From: Granulicella mallensis MP5ACTX8
GTDB lineage: Bacteria > Acidobacteriota > Terriglobia > Terriglobales > Acidobacteriaceae
Direction: 5' to 3'
Assembly: GCF_000178955.2 (NCBI RefSeq)
Contig: NC_016631.1
Coordinates: forward strand, 1,612,001-1,676,000
DNA: 64,000 nucleotides
Part shown: positions 25,598-36,845 of the stretch, piece by piece
How the letters are laid out: each line of letters begins with the position of its first letter
Numbering within the stretch: the first letter of the stretch is position 1
Notes under the pieces: model-generated
Seen by the model: the letters and a program-made list of their open reading frames with translations, nothing else
What the model was told of the DNA's origin: nothing
Databases searched by the model: none
Position numbers and translations under genes: made by a program

Positions 25598-26515
25598 ATG
25601 CGAATCGGGAACGATGTAATGGCGTTGGTGGGGCATACGCCCATGGTGCGGATTAATCGGCTGACTGCTGCCGGATCGGCTGAGGTCTGGGCCAAGCTCG
25701 AGATGATGAATCCGGGTGGGAGCATCAAAGACCGCGCGGCGTTGGGGATGGTGCTCGATGCCGAGCGGCGCGGTGTGCTCAAGCCGGGCGGCACGATCTG
25801 CGAGGCCACGGCAGGGAATACCGGCATTGGGCTGGCGCTGATTGGAGTGCAGCGCGGCTATCGGGTGAAGCTGTTTGTGCCGGAGGGCTTCGCAGAAGAG
25901 AAGTGCATCATCATGCGGGGCCTGGGCGCGGAGGTCGAGCGGACTCCTGAGAGTGAGATGGTAGCGGGAGCGATCCGGCGGGCGTTGGCTTTTGAGCGCG
26001 AGACTCCGGGGGCGTTTGCGGCGATGCAGTTTGAGAACCCCGCTAATCCTGACTTTCACGAAGAGACGACAGCGGTGGAGATCTTCGAGCAGATGGAAGG
26101 TCGCATCGACGCCGTGGTGTTCGGGGTGGGATCGGCGGGGACGTTTACCGGCATTGCACGGTTTATGAAGAAGAAGCTCGCGGCGGTCCTGACGGTTGCC
26201 GTGGAGACCCAGGGCAGCGTGCTGCAGGGGGGCGAGCCGGGGCATCATCGGGTGGAGGGCATCGGCGTGTCGTTTGTGCCGCCGACGTTCGACCGCAGCG
26301 TGTGTGATCGCATCGTGAAGGTGACGGACGATGACGCCTTTGCGATGGTGCGGCGGATGGCGCGGGAAGAGGGCATCCTGGGGGGATCGAGCTCCGGCGC
26401 GATGATGGCGGCGGCGGTTGAGGTGGCCCGGGAGCTGGGAGCAGGCAAGCGGGTGGTAACGCTGGTTCCGGATTCGGCGGAGCGGTATCTGTCGAAGGGC
26501 ATTCTGGACGAGTAA
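25598..26515 (+). CDS. Cysteine synthase-like PLP enzyme (CysK/CysM family)
   Basis: Fold type II PLP enzyme expected to form cysteine from O-acetylserine (or O-phosphoserine) and sulfide. The 305-residue product has the PLP Lys in NPGGSIKDR (Lys44), the phosphate-binding/substrate loop EATAGNTGIGLA, and GSAGTFTGIA. The C-terminal GGSSSGAMMAA supplies the PLP pyridine-nitrogen Ser. There is no CBS domain. It starts 101 bp after the VWA gene; an acyl-CoA ligase follows. CysK versus CysM or a cystathionine beta-synthase core cannot be settled by reading. Confidence 0.88.
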   Translation: MRIGNDVMALVGHTPMVRINRLTAAGSAEVWAKLEMMNPGGSIKDRAALGMVLDAERRGVLKPGGTICEATAGNTGIGLALIGVQRGYRVKLFVPEGFAEEKCIIMRGLGAEVERTPESEMVAGAIRRALAFERETPGAFAAMQFENPANPDFHEETTAVEIFEQMEGRIDAVVFGVGSAGTFTGIARFMKKKLAAVLTVAVETQGSVLQGGEPGHHRVEGIGVSFVPPTFDRSVCDRIVKVTDDDAFAMVRRMAREEGILGGSSSGAMMAAAVEVARELGAGKRVVTLVPDSAERYLSKGILDE

Positions 26516-26604
26516 GCCTTAGCTTCGGACACAAAGAGACCTGAGTGGACGCATCTGCATCGAAAGCAGATAGCATAGCTGCGGTACCTACGAGGAGAGT
26601 TTGA

Positions 26605-28362
26605 ATGCTTGATCTGCAGACGGTAAACAGTGTGTTCGAGATCATGAGCAGCCGCGGTGATGAGACGGTCGCTCTGCATCAGGTGGGCGGCGAGTGGAAG
26701 CCGATTACCTCCAAGGCGTTCTATGGCCGCGTGCGTGCCGTGGCCGCGAAGTTGAAGAGCTGGGGGATCGGCAAGGGCGATCGCGTGGCGCTGGTCAGCG
26801 AGAACCGCTGGGAGTGGGCTGCTACGGACTTTGCCGCGCTGGCGATGGGCGTCGTCGATGTGCCGCTCTATCAGACGCTGACGCCCGAGCAGATGGGGTA
26901 CATGCTCAGGAACTCCGGCGCGAAGGCGATCTTTGTTTCGACCAAGGCCCAGTATCTGAAGGTGGTTGCCGCGGGTGAGATTCCGTCGCTCGAACACGTT
27001 GTGGTGTTCGATGAAGGTAGCTTCGACGGCGCGGAGAGCTTTGCGGAGATCGTAAAGGACTCCGCCGCGCTCGAACAGCGGGACGCGACGTTTGACGCGA
27101 TGGTGAAAGAGGTGAAGCCGGAAGACCTGGCAACGATCATCTACACCTCGGGAACGACGGGCGATCCGAAGGGCGTGATGCTGACGCACGGCAATCTGGC
27201 GAGTAATATGCGCTATTCGACCGAGGGTTTCGGTATCGTCCAGGGAGATATTTCGATTTCCTTTCTGCCGCTGTCGCATGTGACGGCACGGCATCTAGAC
27301 TATGCGCTCTATGGGCTGAAGGCGGTGCTGGCGTATTGTCCGAAGATTGACGCGCTTACCGGCGCGATGAAGACGGTGCAGCCGACGATCTTCCTGGCGG
27401 TGCCGCGTGTGTATGAGAAGATCCGGCAGTCGGTGGAGCATAAGTCCACGGGGATGAAGAAGCGCATCCTGGAGTGGGCGGTCGGTCGCGGCAAGGCGAA
27501 CCGCAAGAAGCTGCTGCTCGGCGAAGAGCCCAAGGGGCTGGGCTGGCAGCTCGCGAACAAGCTTGTCTACAGCAAGATTCGCGAGGCCTTTGGTGGCCGG
27601 GCACGGATCTTTATCGCCGGTGGCGCGCCGCTGGGCATGGATTCAGCGGAGTGGTTCCTCGACGTGGGTATTCGTATCTTTGAGGGCTACGGAATGACCG
27701 AGACCTCGCCGGTGATCGCGCGCAATATGTTCGACGGCTATCGCATCGGCACGGTGGGACCGATTGTTCCGAACATGGAGACGCGCATCGCGGAGGATGG
27801 CGAGCTCGAAGTGCGTGGGCCTGCGGTCTTCATCGGCTACTGGCAGAACGAGGAGGCGACGAAGAGCGAGTTCACGGCGGACGGCTGGTTCAAGACCGGC
27901 GATATCGGCAAGATTGAGGACGGGTTCCTCTCCATCACCGACCGCAAGAAGGAATTGCTTAAGACCAGCGGCGGAAAGATGGTCGCGCCGCAGCCGATCG
28001 AGAACAAGTTGAAGGCCAACAGCCTGGTCGCGCAGGCGGCTTTGATCGGGGACAAGAAGAAGTTCATCAGCGTGCTCATTTCGCCGAACTTCCAGACGCT
28101 GGAGAGCTGGGCCAAGCAGAATGGCGTTGCAACCAGTGATCCCAAGGCATTGGCTAGCGATCCTAAGGTGCAGCAGGTCTATGCCGAGATCGTGAAGAAG
28201 GTGAACGCCGACCTCGCGCACTACGAGGCGATCAAGAAGATCGGCGTCGTGCCGGAGGAGTGGAGCGTGGACGGCGGAGAGCTGACTCCGAGCATGAAGC
28301 TCAAGCGCCGCGTGATCCTGGAGAAGTACAAGTCCCAGATCGAGAAGTTCTATGGAGAGTAG
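26605..28362 (+). CDS. Long-chain fatty acid--CoA ligase (AMP-binding)
   Basis: Activates fatty acids to acyl-CoA through an acyl-adenylate. The 585-residue product has the P-loop IIYTSGTTGDPKGVMLTH (about residue 180), GYGMTETSP (about 365), and the hinge TGDIGKIEDGFLSITDRKKE. The catalytic-type Lys lies in the C-terminal segment ending LKRRVILEKY. The short N-terminal domain fits the bacterial FadD15/FAA-like group. ATG at 26605 follows GAGAGTTTGA. It overlaps the next gene by 11 bp. Confidence 0.93.
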   Translation: MLDLQTVNSVFEIMSSRGDETVALHQVGGEWKPITSKAFYGRVRAVAAKLKSWGIGKGDRVALVSENRWEWAATDFAALAMGVVDVPLYQTLTPEQMGYMLRNSGAKAIFVSTKAQYLKVVAAGEIPSLEHVVVFDEGSFDGAESFAEIVKDSAALEQRDATFDAMVKEVKPEDLATIIYTSGTTGDPKGVMLTHGNLASNMRYSTEGFGIVQGDISISFLPLSHVTARHLDYALYGLKAVLAYCPKIDALTGAMKTVQPTIFLAVPRVYEKIRQSVEHKSTGMKKRILEWAVGRGKANRKKLLLGEEPKGLGWQLANKLVYSKIREAFGGRARIFIAGGAPLGMDSAEWFLDVGIRIFEGYGMTETSPVIARNMFDGYRIGTVGPIVPNMETRIAEDGELEVRGPAVFIGYWQNEEATKSEFTADGWFKTGDIGKIEDGFLSITDRKKELLKTSGGKMVAPQPIENKLKANSLVAQAALIGDKKKFISVLISPNFQTLESWAKQNGVATSDPKALASDPKVQQVYAEIVKKVNADLAHYEAIKKIGVVPEEWSVDGGELTPSMKLKRRVILEKYKSQIEKFYGE

Positions 28363-29200
28363 GTCCTTCCGCTGGCTGGCGATGATATGGCTGGTAGCAG
28401 GAGTGGCCGGGGCGCAGGCCCCGGTGGTGCCGACCGATCACTATGGGCCGCCGGTATGTTCGGCGGCTGCGGTCCCGGCGCACCGCATGACGGCGGAGGC
28501 CGCGAAGGCCGAGCAGGAGCAGGGAGCGGACGACTCACACGCGATCCTTTCGGCGGAGCCGGTGGAGAACTTCGCGATAGCCCGTTATCGCCTGGCGGAT
28601 TATGCCGATTGTGTCGGAACAAACGGCTGCTACTGGGCCGATCTGGACGCTCAGTACAGACGCGCGGAGGTGGCTTTGGCTACAGCCGTCGCCGCGAAGA
28701 AGCCGGGCGAGAAGCTCGCGGTGGTGATGGACATCGACGAGACCGCGCTTTCAAGCTACTGCGAGATGAAGCACGAGGACTTCGGATACGTTGGCCCGCT
28801 GTTCAATGCCTGGATCGTGTCGCCGGAGGCCTCCGTGGCGATTCCCGGAGGCCTGCGGTTTTTCAACAAGGCGAAGGCTGCCGGGGTCTCTGTGTTCTTT
28901 ATTACGGGGAGGGCCGGAGTTCCGGACTACTCGTCCGGCAAGCCTGCGGCGGACCAGACCGAGGCGACGGCTCGGAATCTTGAGGCGGCGGGCTATCGTG
29001 GCTGGGCAGGGTTGGTGCTGCGCAATGGCGGCGAAAATACGGTATCGACGATCGAGTACAAGTCGGAGGAGCGCCACAGGATTGCGGATAAGGGGTATCG
29101 CATCGTGATGAGCGTGGGCGACCAGTGGAGCGATCTGCTGGGGGAGCCGAAGGCTGAGGTCAGCGTGAAGCTGCCGAACCCGTTTTACTTTTTGCCGTAA
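28352..29200 (+). CDS. HAD superfamily acid phosphatase (class B / lipoprotein e(P4)-like)
   Basis: Exported phosphatase of 282 residues. The N-terminus is a Sec signal (FRWLAMIWLVAGVAGAQA). The catalytic DxD is in VVMDIDETALSSY (about residue 130), motif II Thr in FFITGR, and the late acidic motif in SVGDQWSDL. Family members release phosphate from nucleotides or other phosphomonoesters outside the cytoplasm. It overlaps the acyl-CoA ligase stop by 11 bp, so translation is coupled. Confidence 0.88.
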   Translation: MESRSFRWLAMIWLVAGVAGAQAPVVPTDHYGPPVCSAAAVPAHRMTAEAAKAEQEQGADDSHAILSAEPVENFAIARYRLADYADCVGTNGCYWADLDAQYRRAEVALATAVAAKKPGEKLAVVMDIDETALSSYCEMKHEDFGYVGPLFNAWIVSPEASVAIPGGLRFFNKAKAAGVSVFFITGRAGVPDYSSGKPAADQTEATARNLEAAGYRGWAGLVLRNGGENTVSTIEYKSEERHRIADKGYRIVMSVGDQWSDLLGEPKAEVSVKLPNPFYFLP

Positions 29201-29246
29201 GGGGCAGGGACATCAACCCGAAGCCAAGGTCGATGTATTTTCTCTT

Positions 29247-29480
29247 ACGACAGCCGCGTCATCCTGAGCGAAGCGTCCCGGTTTTTGGGGACGCGGAGTC
29301 GAAGGACCCCGAGGCTTGCAGCCTTGCCCATATCCTTCGCTCCTTTTTTACCTCAAGCGTCCGAGCCTGAACGTTCGTGCTGGAGAAGGTCCCAAGATTA
29401 TGGGCAAGATATAGTTCTTCGGGGTCCTTCGACTGCGCACCTCGCAAAGAGCGCGAGGTGCTTCGCTCAGGATGACGATT
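29247..29480. repeat. Dispersed repeat, family 3 (CATCCTGAGCGAAGC type, inverted pair)
   Basis: Left unit CGTCATCCTGAGCGAAGCGT and on to GTCGAAGGACCCCGAGG; right unit TTCGGGGTCCTTCGACTGCG and on to GCTTCGCTCAGGATGACG. They are inverse complements about 100 bp apart. The rest of the gap 29201-29622 contains AAGGATATAGCAAAGGATAT in tandem; no gene is seen. Confidence 0.75.
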
Positions 29481-29622
29481 CTGTGGGGATGCAAATAAAG
29501 AACAATTCTGTGGATATGCGAGCAAAGGATATAGCAAAGGATATATTGGGGCAAACCTTTCATGCGTCAACCGCCCCTGCGACTATGTGAGCCTGAAGGG
29601 GTTGCTGTAACATCCAAAACTC

Positions 29623-30657
29623 ATGGGTTTATTGAAACGAGCTGAAAAAGACGGGCGCAGGTTTCTGAACCCTGTGCCGGCGGCGGTGGGCGGGTTTAGC
29701 ATCGCCCTGAAGGTTCTGCCGCATTACCTGAGCAACAAGGAAGAGACGGAGCCCAGGATTCCGCTGGGGCCGTTTCACACGGATGCCGCCCTTTATGCGG
29801 AGGCTCCGGCGAGCGGGTTGCGGGTGACCTGGTTTGGGCACTCTTCGTTGCTGGTTGAGATCGATGGTGTGCGCGTCCTGATCGATCCGATCTGGGAGCA
29901 GCGCGCGAGTCCGATGCAGTGGTTCGGGCCGAAGCGCTTCTTTGCTCCCACGCTGGCGCTGGAAGACCTGCCGCCGGTGGATGTGGTGCTGATCTCGCAC
30001 GACCACTATGACCACTTCGGAGCGCAAACGCTTCGCCGGTTGGCCACGCTGAACCCGAAGATCCGGTGGGTGACTTCGCTCGGAGTAGGCGAACGGCTGA
30101 GGCGGCTTGGGGTGGAAGCGGGCCAGATCCAGGAACTCGACTGGACACAGAGCGCAGAGGTCTCGGGGCAGGCGGCGGGTGTGTCGCTGAAGATTACGGC
30201 GTGGCCGTCGAAGCACTTTTCGGGTCGCGGATTGTTCGACCGCTTCACGACGCTGTGGAGTTCCTTCGTGCTTGAAGGGCCGAAACATCGGGTGTACTTC
30301 GGGGCTGACTCCGGCTGGTGGGAGGGGTTTGCTGAGATCGCCGCGCAGTACGACGGCTTCGACCTGACCATGCTGGAGATCGGAGCCTTCAGCCCCCTCT
30401 GGTCGGATATCCACATGGGTCCGGACGGGGCGGCGAGGGCCTATCAGGATCTGGGCGGGCCGGAGAAGGCTGGGTTGCTGATGCCCATTCACTGGGGATT
30501 GTTCAACCTGGCATTGCATGGTTGGCGTCAGCCAATGGAACGGATGATGGAGGTGGCGCAGTCGGAAGGGCTGCCGCTCTGGTCTCCACAGCCTGGAGTT
30601 CCTTCTGAGGTCACGTCCGGAGACAGACTGTTCTCTGCCTGGTGGCATCATAAATAA
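29623..30657 (+). CDS. MBL-fold metallohydrolase (NAPE-PLD/UlaG-like)
   Basis: 344-residue metallo-beta-lactamase-fold hydrolase. After an N-terminal extension rich in basic residues, the domain begins LRVTWFGHSSLLVEIDGVRVLIDP. The metal motif HDHYDHFG is near residue 126, and later ligands are in KHFSGRG, FGADSGWW and PIHWGLF. This layout fits the N-acyl-phosphatidylethanolamine phospholipase D / UlaG branch, so phospholipid hydrolysis is possible but unproven. Confidence 0.87.
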   Translation: MGLLKRAEKDGRRFLNPVPAAVGGFSIALKVLPHYLSNKEETEPRIPLGPFHTDAALYAEAPASGLRVTWFGHSSLLVEIDGVRVLIDPIWEQRASPMQWFGPKRFFAPTLALEDLPPVDVVLISHDHYDHFGAQTLRRLATLNPKIRWVTSLGVGERLRRLGVEAGQIQELDWTQSAEVSGQAAGVSLKITAWPSKHFSGRGLFDRFTTLWSSFVLEGPKHRVYFGADSGWWEGFAEIAAQYDGFDLTMLEIGAFSPLWSDIHMGPDGAARAYQDLGGPEKAGLLMPIHWGLFNLALHGWRQPMERMMEVAQSEGLPLWSPQPGVPSEVTSGDRLFSAWWHHK

Positions 30658-30865
30658 CTCTTTCATAAACAATTACTTGAAGTGCTTATAGGATGTTGCG
30701 GTTTACCGGTATCGCTTTAAGGTATTAACGAAGTTGTAACGAGTTAGCACCTGGATGCGCTATCTGGGCGATTCCGCTTGTAACCCTGTGGAAAAGGGGG
30801 TACAAGAGAGGTGCGCCGGAAATAGCCGACGATACACGTCGATACGCAGGGAATTGGAGACACCG

Positions 30866-31123
30866 ATGGCAGGGGCAGCGAACGTACAAGTGGCATTGCG
30901 CGAGGTGATGGATATCCGCCAGGCGGCAGAGTATCTGGGGATCAGCGGCGACACGCTCTATCGTTATGCGTCTGAGGGTTTCGTGCCGGCGTTCAAGCTG
31001 GGCAATCGCTGGCGCTTTCGAAAGAGCCTGCTCGACGCCTGGATGGACGAGAAGAGCGGGGTTACTCCGCCCTCGCAGCATGTCGATCCGGCGAAGAAGA
31101 AGCCTGTGTCGCGGGCTCGTTAG
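30866..31123 (+). CDS. Small excisionase-type helix-turn-helix protein
   Basis: 85-residue DNA-binding protein of the excisionase/MerR-like HTH_17 type: MDIRQAAEYLGISGDTLYRY, then GFVPAFKLGNRWRFRKSLLDAWM. The ATG at 30866 has TTGGAGA upstream; the longer frame from 30755 is not protein-like. A Lys/Arg-rich tail follows. There is no phage context, so it is more likely a regulator than an excisionase. Confidence 0.8.
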   Translation: MAGAANVQVALREVMDIRQAAEYLGISGDTLYRYASEGFVPAFKLGNRWRFRKSLLDAWMDEKSGVTPPSQHVDPAKKKPVSRAR

Positions 31124-31278
31124 GGCTTAGGTGCCTGTTTGGGCGGTTGTGTTTTTAGCATCCAGTTGCGAGATGTGTGAGTTACGAGCTTCGAGATAGC
31201 AAGGTTCGGATGCTTCGGATTGGTTCTAGTTCTTCATCTTGTACATGAGCTTTGGTTGGGCGCGCGTAGAGTAAAGGT

Positions 31279-32622
31279 GTGCATAAGAACGACCCAAAAC
31301 TCATCCTTATAACGCTGTTGGTGGAGCTGGGCGTGGCGGCGGCGGTTGCCAGCTCCCTGGCGCGGTCGACACACTTCAAGCGGCTTCTCTTGCTGCGCGA
31401 GCGTAGCCGTCGCGAGACGCTGCAGCTGCTGGCCTGGATCTGTGTCCCGTTGATGCTGGGTGTGATGGTGCGTGTACGCGTGCCCAACTTTCTGGCTGCC
31501 GATCTCACCTTTGAGGCGACCGCCGTGCTTGGGCTGTTACTGGGGCCTGCAGCTGCGATGGTGGGCGGTGTGGTGCTGGCGCTTCCGGCGATGCTGCATC
31601 ACGAGTACCTTGCCCTGGCCGCGAACCTGATGATCGCCCTGATCTTCGGAGCGTTCGGACAGTTCGCGGAAGAGGACGACATCTGGTCGTTCTCGCCGCT
31701 GATCGACCTGAGCATCTACCGCTGGGTGCGGCGTACAGTGACGCATCCCCATCTCGACCGGCAGATCTTTCTGCTGGTGCTGTTGATGGCTGTGCAATTC
31801 GGTACAAGTCTTTTATCTCGTTTCTATCCAAGGCGATATTTCGAGTTGTACTCGGACTCCTGGATCGTTGAACTGGCGATCTGTGCGTGTGCGCCGGTGG
31901 TTGTGGGAATCCCTCTGAAGATCTGGAACGCGGTGCGCATCGAGCAGAAGCTCGAGGAGCAGGGACGACTGTTGCTCGAGGCTCGGCTGGATGCGTTGCA
32001 GCGGCAGATCAATCCGCACTTTCTGTTCAACACTCTGAACTCGATTGCGTCGCTCATACGGTCGAAGCCCGAGCTGGCGCGCGAGATGATCGTCAAGCTC
32101 GGCAACATCCTGCGCATGCTGCTGCGGGAGGGCGAGGCGTTTGTCGCCCTGGGGGAGGAGCTGACGTTTACGGATGACTACCTGGACATTGAGGTCGTCC
32201 GGTTCGGGGAGAAGCTGCGGGTGGTGAAGGAGATTGCTGCCGACACGCTGGATGTGGTGGTGCCGAGCATGCTGCTGCAGCCGCTGATTGAGAACAGCAT
32301 CAAGCATGGGTTGGAGCCGCGCATCAGTGGAGGGACGGTAACGCTGCGTAGCCGGATCGAGCATGGGAGGTTGGTGATCGAGATCGAGGACGATGGTGTG
32401 GGGATCGAGCCCGGGGGAGGCATGGCGGCTCCGGTGAGCGGGATCGTCCGCGAGGGCTCGGGGATCGGGATGAAGAATGTTCGCGAGCGCATGCAGGTTC
32501 TGTATGGGGGAGCGGCGCATGTGGAGATCGTCAGCCGGCCAGGGCGCGGGACGAAGGTGCGGCTGGTGATGCCGGTGGATGGGGTGGAGGGCCGGGAACG
32601 GTTGGGGGAGTTCGCGCGGTGA
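31279..32622 (+). CDS. LytS/AlgZ-type sensor histidine kinase
   Basis: 447-residue membrane kinase. The N-terminal half has about six membrane helices, resembling the 5TM-LYT type. The His_kinase domain has the phosphoacceptor in INPHFLFNTLNSIASL (about residue 245), an N-box-like PLIENSIKHGLEPR, and glycine-rich ATP loops EDDGVGIEPGG and GSGIGMKNVRERM. The start is GTG at 31279. The partner LytTR-type response regulator, usually the next gene, is absent; enolase follows 283 bp later. Confidence 0.9.
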   Translation: MHKNDPKLILITLLVELGVAAAVASSLARSTHFKRLLLLRERSRRETLQLLAWICVPLMLGVMVRVRVPNFLAADLTFEATAVLGLLLGPAAAMVGGVVLALPAMLHHEYLALAANLMIALIFGAFGQFAEEDDIWSFSPLIDLSIYRWVRRTVTHPHLDRQIFLLVLLMAVQFGTSLLSRFYPRRYFELYSDSWIVELAICACAPVVVGIPLKIWNAVRIEQKLEEQGRLLLEARLDALQRQINPHFLFNTLNSIASLIRSKPELAREMIVKLGNILRMLLREGEAFVALGEELTFTDDYLDIEVVRFGEKLRVVKEIAADTLDVVVPSMLLQPLIENSIKHGLEPRISGGTVTLRSRIEHGRLVIEIEDDGVGIEPGGGMAAPVSGIVREGSGIGMKNVRERMQVLYGGAAHVEIVSRPGRGTKVRLVMPVDGVEGRERLGEFAR

Positions 32623-32704
32623 GGGTGTCGAATGCCTCCTCGTGTGAGCCCTATCTTGTTGCCTGAAAGCAAGGTTCCACAGCCACGCCGTAACAGCCCT
32701 GTGA

Positions 32705-34198
<1,494 letters not shown>

Positions 34199-34201
34199 AG
34201 A

Positions 34202-34897
34202 ATGATTCTGCGTTGGGGCATGGTTGCGCTGCTAATGCTTGGTACTGGCGAGCGTGCGGATAAGGCACAGCTTACAGTGGATGGGATGCGGGCATGGATG
34301 GTGAGCACGCACTCCCAGGAGTCAAGCGGAAGAGTAATCCATGAACAATTCAACCAGATGAGAGCAGAGCTTCCGCCCTGGTATCCCAAGCATGTGATCG
34401 ATGAAGTGGAACAAGCTTATCTGGATATCGATCTGGCTCCAGTGGCAACGCCTTACTACAGCGCCTGCCTGACCGATGATGAGGCGCGGATGCTTGCAAA
34501 GGTCGGAGCAACAGAAGCCGGAAGACAATTCATAGGTCCAGCCCTGGCAGCAAAAGAGAATGCTGCCAGGGCTGGAAGCTCACCTGCGGATGGACAACGA
34601 GCGGCAAAAGCATCTCAGGATAGTACGAAGAAACCTTTAACTCAAAAGCAAATTGACAGCATAGAAGCTTCATTGACACCACGTGAAAGATCTTTGTTGG
34701 AGACATGGTCTTCTTCCGAGAACAACCGGAAGTTTACTCAATGCTCGATCGATGCGTATGCCAAAATGGCTGTTGAGTTAGAACGATTGCAGAGTGAAGC
34801 AATGCGCACAGTGCTTGAGAAGGATGGCCCAGAGGTAAGGGCCGCTCATGCATCGTGGGACAAAGAGCATCCTGAAGCACCCAAGCAGGAACCATAA
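34202..34897 (+). CDS. Hypothetical protein between eno and gpmI (DUF2059-like pattern)
   Basis: Unrecognised 231-residue protein. It opens with a hydrophobic stretch ([10 protein letters not shown]) that may be a weak export signal. The middle segment [20 protein letters not shown] followed by [10 protein letters not shown] resembles the DUF2059 pattern of a short repeat ending in a helix. A Lys/Gln-rich linker is followed by a second helical segment. GC is clearly lower than eno and gpmI on either side, which suggests insertion into the glycolytic pair. It starts 3 bp after eno and ends 25 bp before gpmI. Confidence 0.6.
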   Translation: MILRWGMVALLMLGTGERADKAQLTVDGMRAWMVSTHSQESSGRVIHEQFNQMRAELPPWYPKHVIDEVEQAYLDIDLAPVATPYYSACLTDDEARMLAKVGATEAGRQFIGPALAAKENAARAGSSPADGQRAAKASQDSTKKPLTQKQIDSIEASLTPRERSLLETWSSSENNRKFTQCSIDAYAKMAVELERLQSEAMRTVLEKDGPEVRAAHASWDKEHPEAPKQEP

Positions 34898-34922
34898 CTA
34901 TCGTAAGCATGACGGAGTATTG

Positions 34923-36530
34923 ATGCGAAAGAACGGACCGGTCATCCTGACCATTTTGGACGGCTGGGGTTACCGTGCCGAGACGAACGCCAACGCCATT
35001 GCTCTGGCCCGCAAGCCGACGTATGACCGTCTGCTGCGCGAGTATCCGAATACGCTGATTCGCGCGAGCGAGAACTTCGTTGGGCTGCCGGATGGGCAGA
35101 TGGGGAACTCCGAGGTTGGGCATCTCAACCTCGGGGCGGGACGCGTTGTGCGCATGGATATCTCGCGTATCGACGCGGCGATTGCGAATGGCGATTTCTT
35201 TGAAGATCCGGCTTTGTTAAAAGCCATACGGCACGCCGTTGAAGAGGGCCGTGCTCTGCACCTGATCGGCCTGGTATCGGATGGTGGTGTGCACTCGCAG
35301 CAGCGTCATCTGCACGCGCTGCTGCGGTTGGCTGCGATGCACAAGCTTGAACGCGTGTATGTGCATGCCTTCATGGATGGCCGCGACACGATGCCGACCA
35401 GCGGTGTGGGTTATCTCGAGGAGTTACAGCAGAAGTTTGCAGAGTACGGTGTGGGCAGGCTGGCCAGCGTGAGCGGACGCTACTTTGCGATGGACCGCGA
35501 TCTTCGCTGGGAGAAGGAAGCCAAGGCGTTTCGCGCGATGGTGACGGCGCAGGCTGAGGGTGGCGCGTATTATGACGCCGTCGAACGGGTGCGCGAGAGC
35601 TACAACAACGGCGTTACCGATGAGTTCATCGAGCCGTTCGTGTGCATCGACGAGCACGGCGCGCCGATTGGGCGTATCGCGGACCACGATGCCGTGATCT
35701 GCTTCAACTACCGCGCGGATCGGGTGCGGCAGATTACACGGGTGCTTGCGCGAAACAGCGGCATTACCGCGGACCGTGGGATGAGCCTTCCGAAGGCGGC
35801 GGAGCTCGATGCGGAGATTCCGCTGGAGAGCGTGCCGCGCGATCTGCACTACCTGACGATGACCCAGTACGATCCTAAGTTTTCTCTGCCGATGGTGATT
35901 CCGCCGGAGAGCATGGATAACCTGCTGGCGAACGTGATGGGGGTGCATAGTCTGCGCAACCTGCGCGTGGCCGAGACGGAGAAGTATGCGCACGTGACGT
36001 ACTTCTTCAACGGCGGGATCGAGAAGCCGTTTCCGGGAGAAGAGCGTGAGCTGGTGCAGTCGCAGAAGGTGGCGACGTATGACCTGGCTCCGGAGATGTC
36101 GGCGAACGGGATTGCGGATGTGGTGGTGCGGTCGATTACGGACACCGCCTTCGACGTGATCATCGTGAACTTTGCGAATGCGGACATGGTCGGGCACTCG
36201 GGCAAGATCGAGCCGACTGTGAAGGCGGTCGAGGTAGTCGATGCCTGCCTGGGGCGGATCTATGATGCGGTGCGTGCGCATGGGGCGTCGTGGATCATTA
36301 CCGCCGATCACGGCAACGCGGAGATGCTAGTTGATCCTGTGACCGGCGGCCCTCATACGGCGCATACGACGAATCCTGTGCCGTTTATTCTTGTGACCGA
36401 TCAGGGGAAGAAGATTGGCGTGAGGGAGGGTGGGTCGCTGCGGGATATCTCGCCGACGATTCTTTCGTTGATGGATCTGGAGTTGCCGAAGCAGATGACG
36501 GGTGGGGATCTGCGGGTGGTGCCGAGCTAG
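34923..36530 (+). CDS. gpmI: 2,3-bisphosphoglycerate-independent phosphoglycerate mutase
   Basis: Mn-dependent enzyme interconverting 3- and 2-phosphoglycerate through a phosphoserine. ATG at 34923 gives 535 residues, with a GACGGAG-like site upstream. Motifs: [10 protein letters not shown] (metal Asp), [14 protein letters not shown] with the catalytic Ser, [47 protein letters not shown], and [10 protein letters not shown]. The size is typical of the monomeric iPGM family. Confidence 0.96.
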   Translation: MRKNGPVILTILDGWGYRAETNANAIALARKPTYDRLLREYPNTLIRASENFVGLPDGQMGNSEVGHLNLGAGRVVRMDISRIDAAIANGDFFEDPALLKAIRHAVEEGRALHLIGLVSDGGVHSQQRHLHALLRLAAMHKLERVYVHAFMDGRDTMPTSGVGYLEELQQKFAEYGVGRLASVSGRYFAMDRDLRWEKEAKAFRAMVTAQAEGGAYYDAVERVRESYNNGVTDEFIEPFVCIDEHGAPIGRIADHDAVICFNYRADRVRQITRVLARNSGITADRGMSLPKAAELDAEIPLESVPRDLHYLTMTQYDPKFSLPMVIPPESMDNLLANVMGVHSLRNLRVAETEKYAHVTYFFNGGIEKPFPGEERELVQSQKVATYDLAPEMSANGIADVVVRSITDTAFDVIIVNFANADMVGHSGKIEPTVKAVEVVDACLGRIYDAVRAHGASWIITADHGNAEMLVDPVTGGPHTAHTTNPVPFILVTDQGKKIGVREGGSLRDISPTILSLMDLELPKQMTGGDLRVVPS

Positions 36531-36551
36531 AATAGTGAGGAGGAACCGCAG

Positions 36552-36845
36552 ATGAATCTCGAACTCCAGATTCCGGATGATGTAGCGCACCTTCTCGCGG
36601 CGGAGTACGCTGACTTGTCAAAGGCCGCCATCGAGGCATTGGCGCTTGAAGGATACCGTTCTTTGCGACTTTCCGAAGGTCAAGTGAGACAGATGCTTGG
36701 TTTTTCCTCGCGTATGCAAGTCCATGCTTTCCTAAAGGAACATGGTGTTCCTCTCCATTATTCGATGGCTGATCTGGAGCAGGATCGTGAGACGTCCCGG
36801 CAGCTTGAAGACAAGGTTAAGATCGGTAATCATCGCGCAGCATGA
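36552..36845 (+). CDS. UPF0175 family protein (probable antitoxin)
   Basis: 97-residue protein with the UPF0175 pattern: short N-terminal LELQIPDDVA, a helical middle (KAAIEALALEGYRS), then RLSEGQVRQMLGFSSRMQVHAFLKEHGVPLHYS, a helix-turn-helix-like region. Its stop overlaps the DUF3368 gene start by 4 bp (36842-36845), the usual antitoxin-toxin layout. Lower GC than gpmI suggests acquisition. Confidence 0.85.
   Translation: MNLELQIPDDVAHLLAAEYADLSKAAIEALALEGYRSLRLSEGQVRQMLGFSSRMQVHAFLKEHGVPLHYSMADLEQDRETSRQLEDKVKIGNHRAA

Noticed and set aside
30866..31123. Phage excisionase
   Set aside because: HTH type fits, but no integrase, attachment site or other phage gene is nearby.
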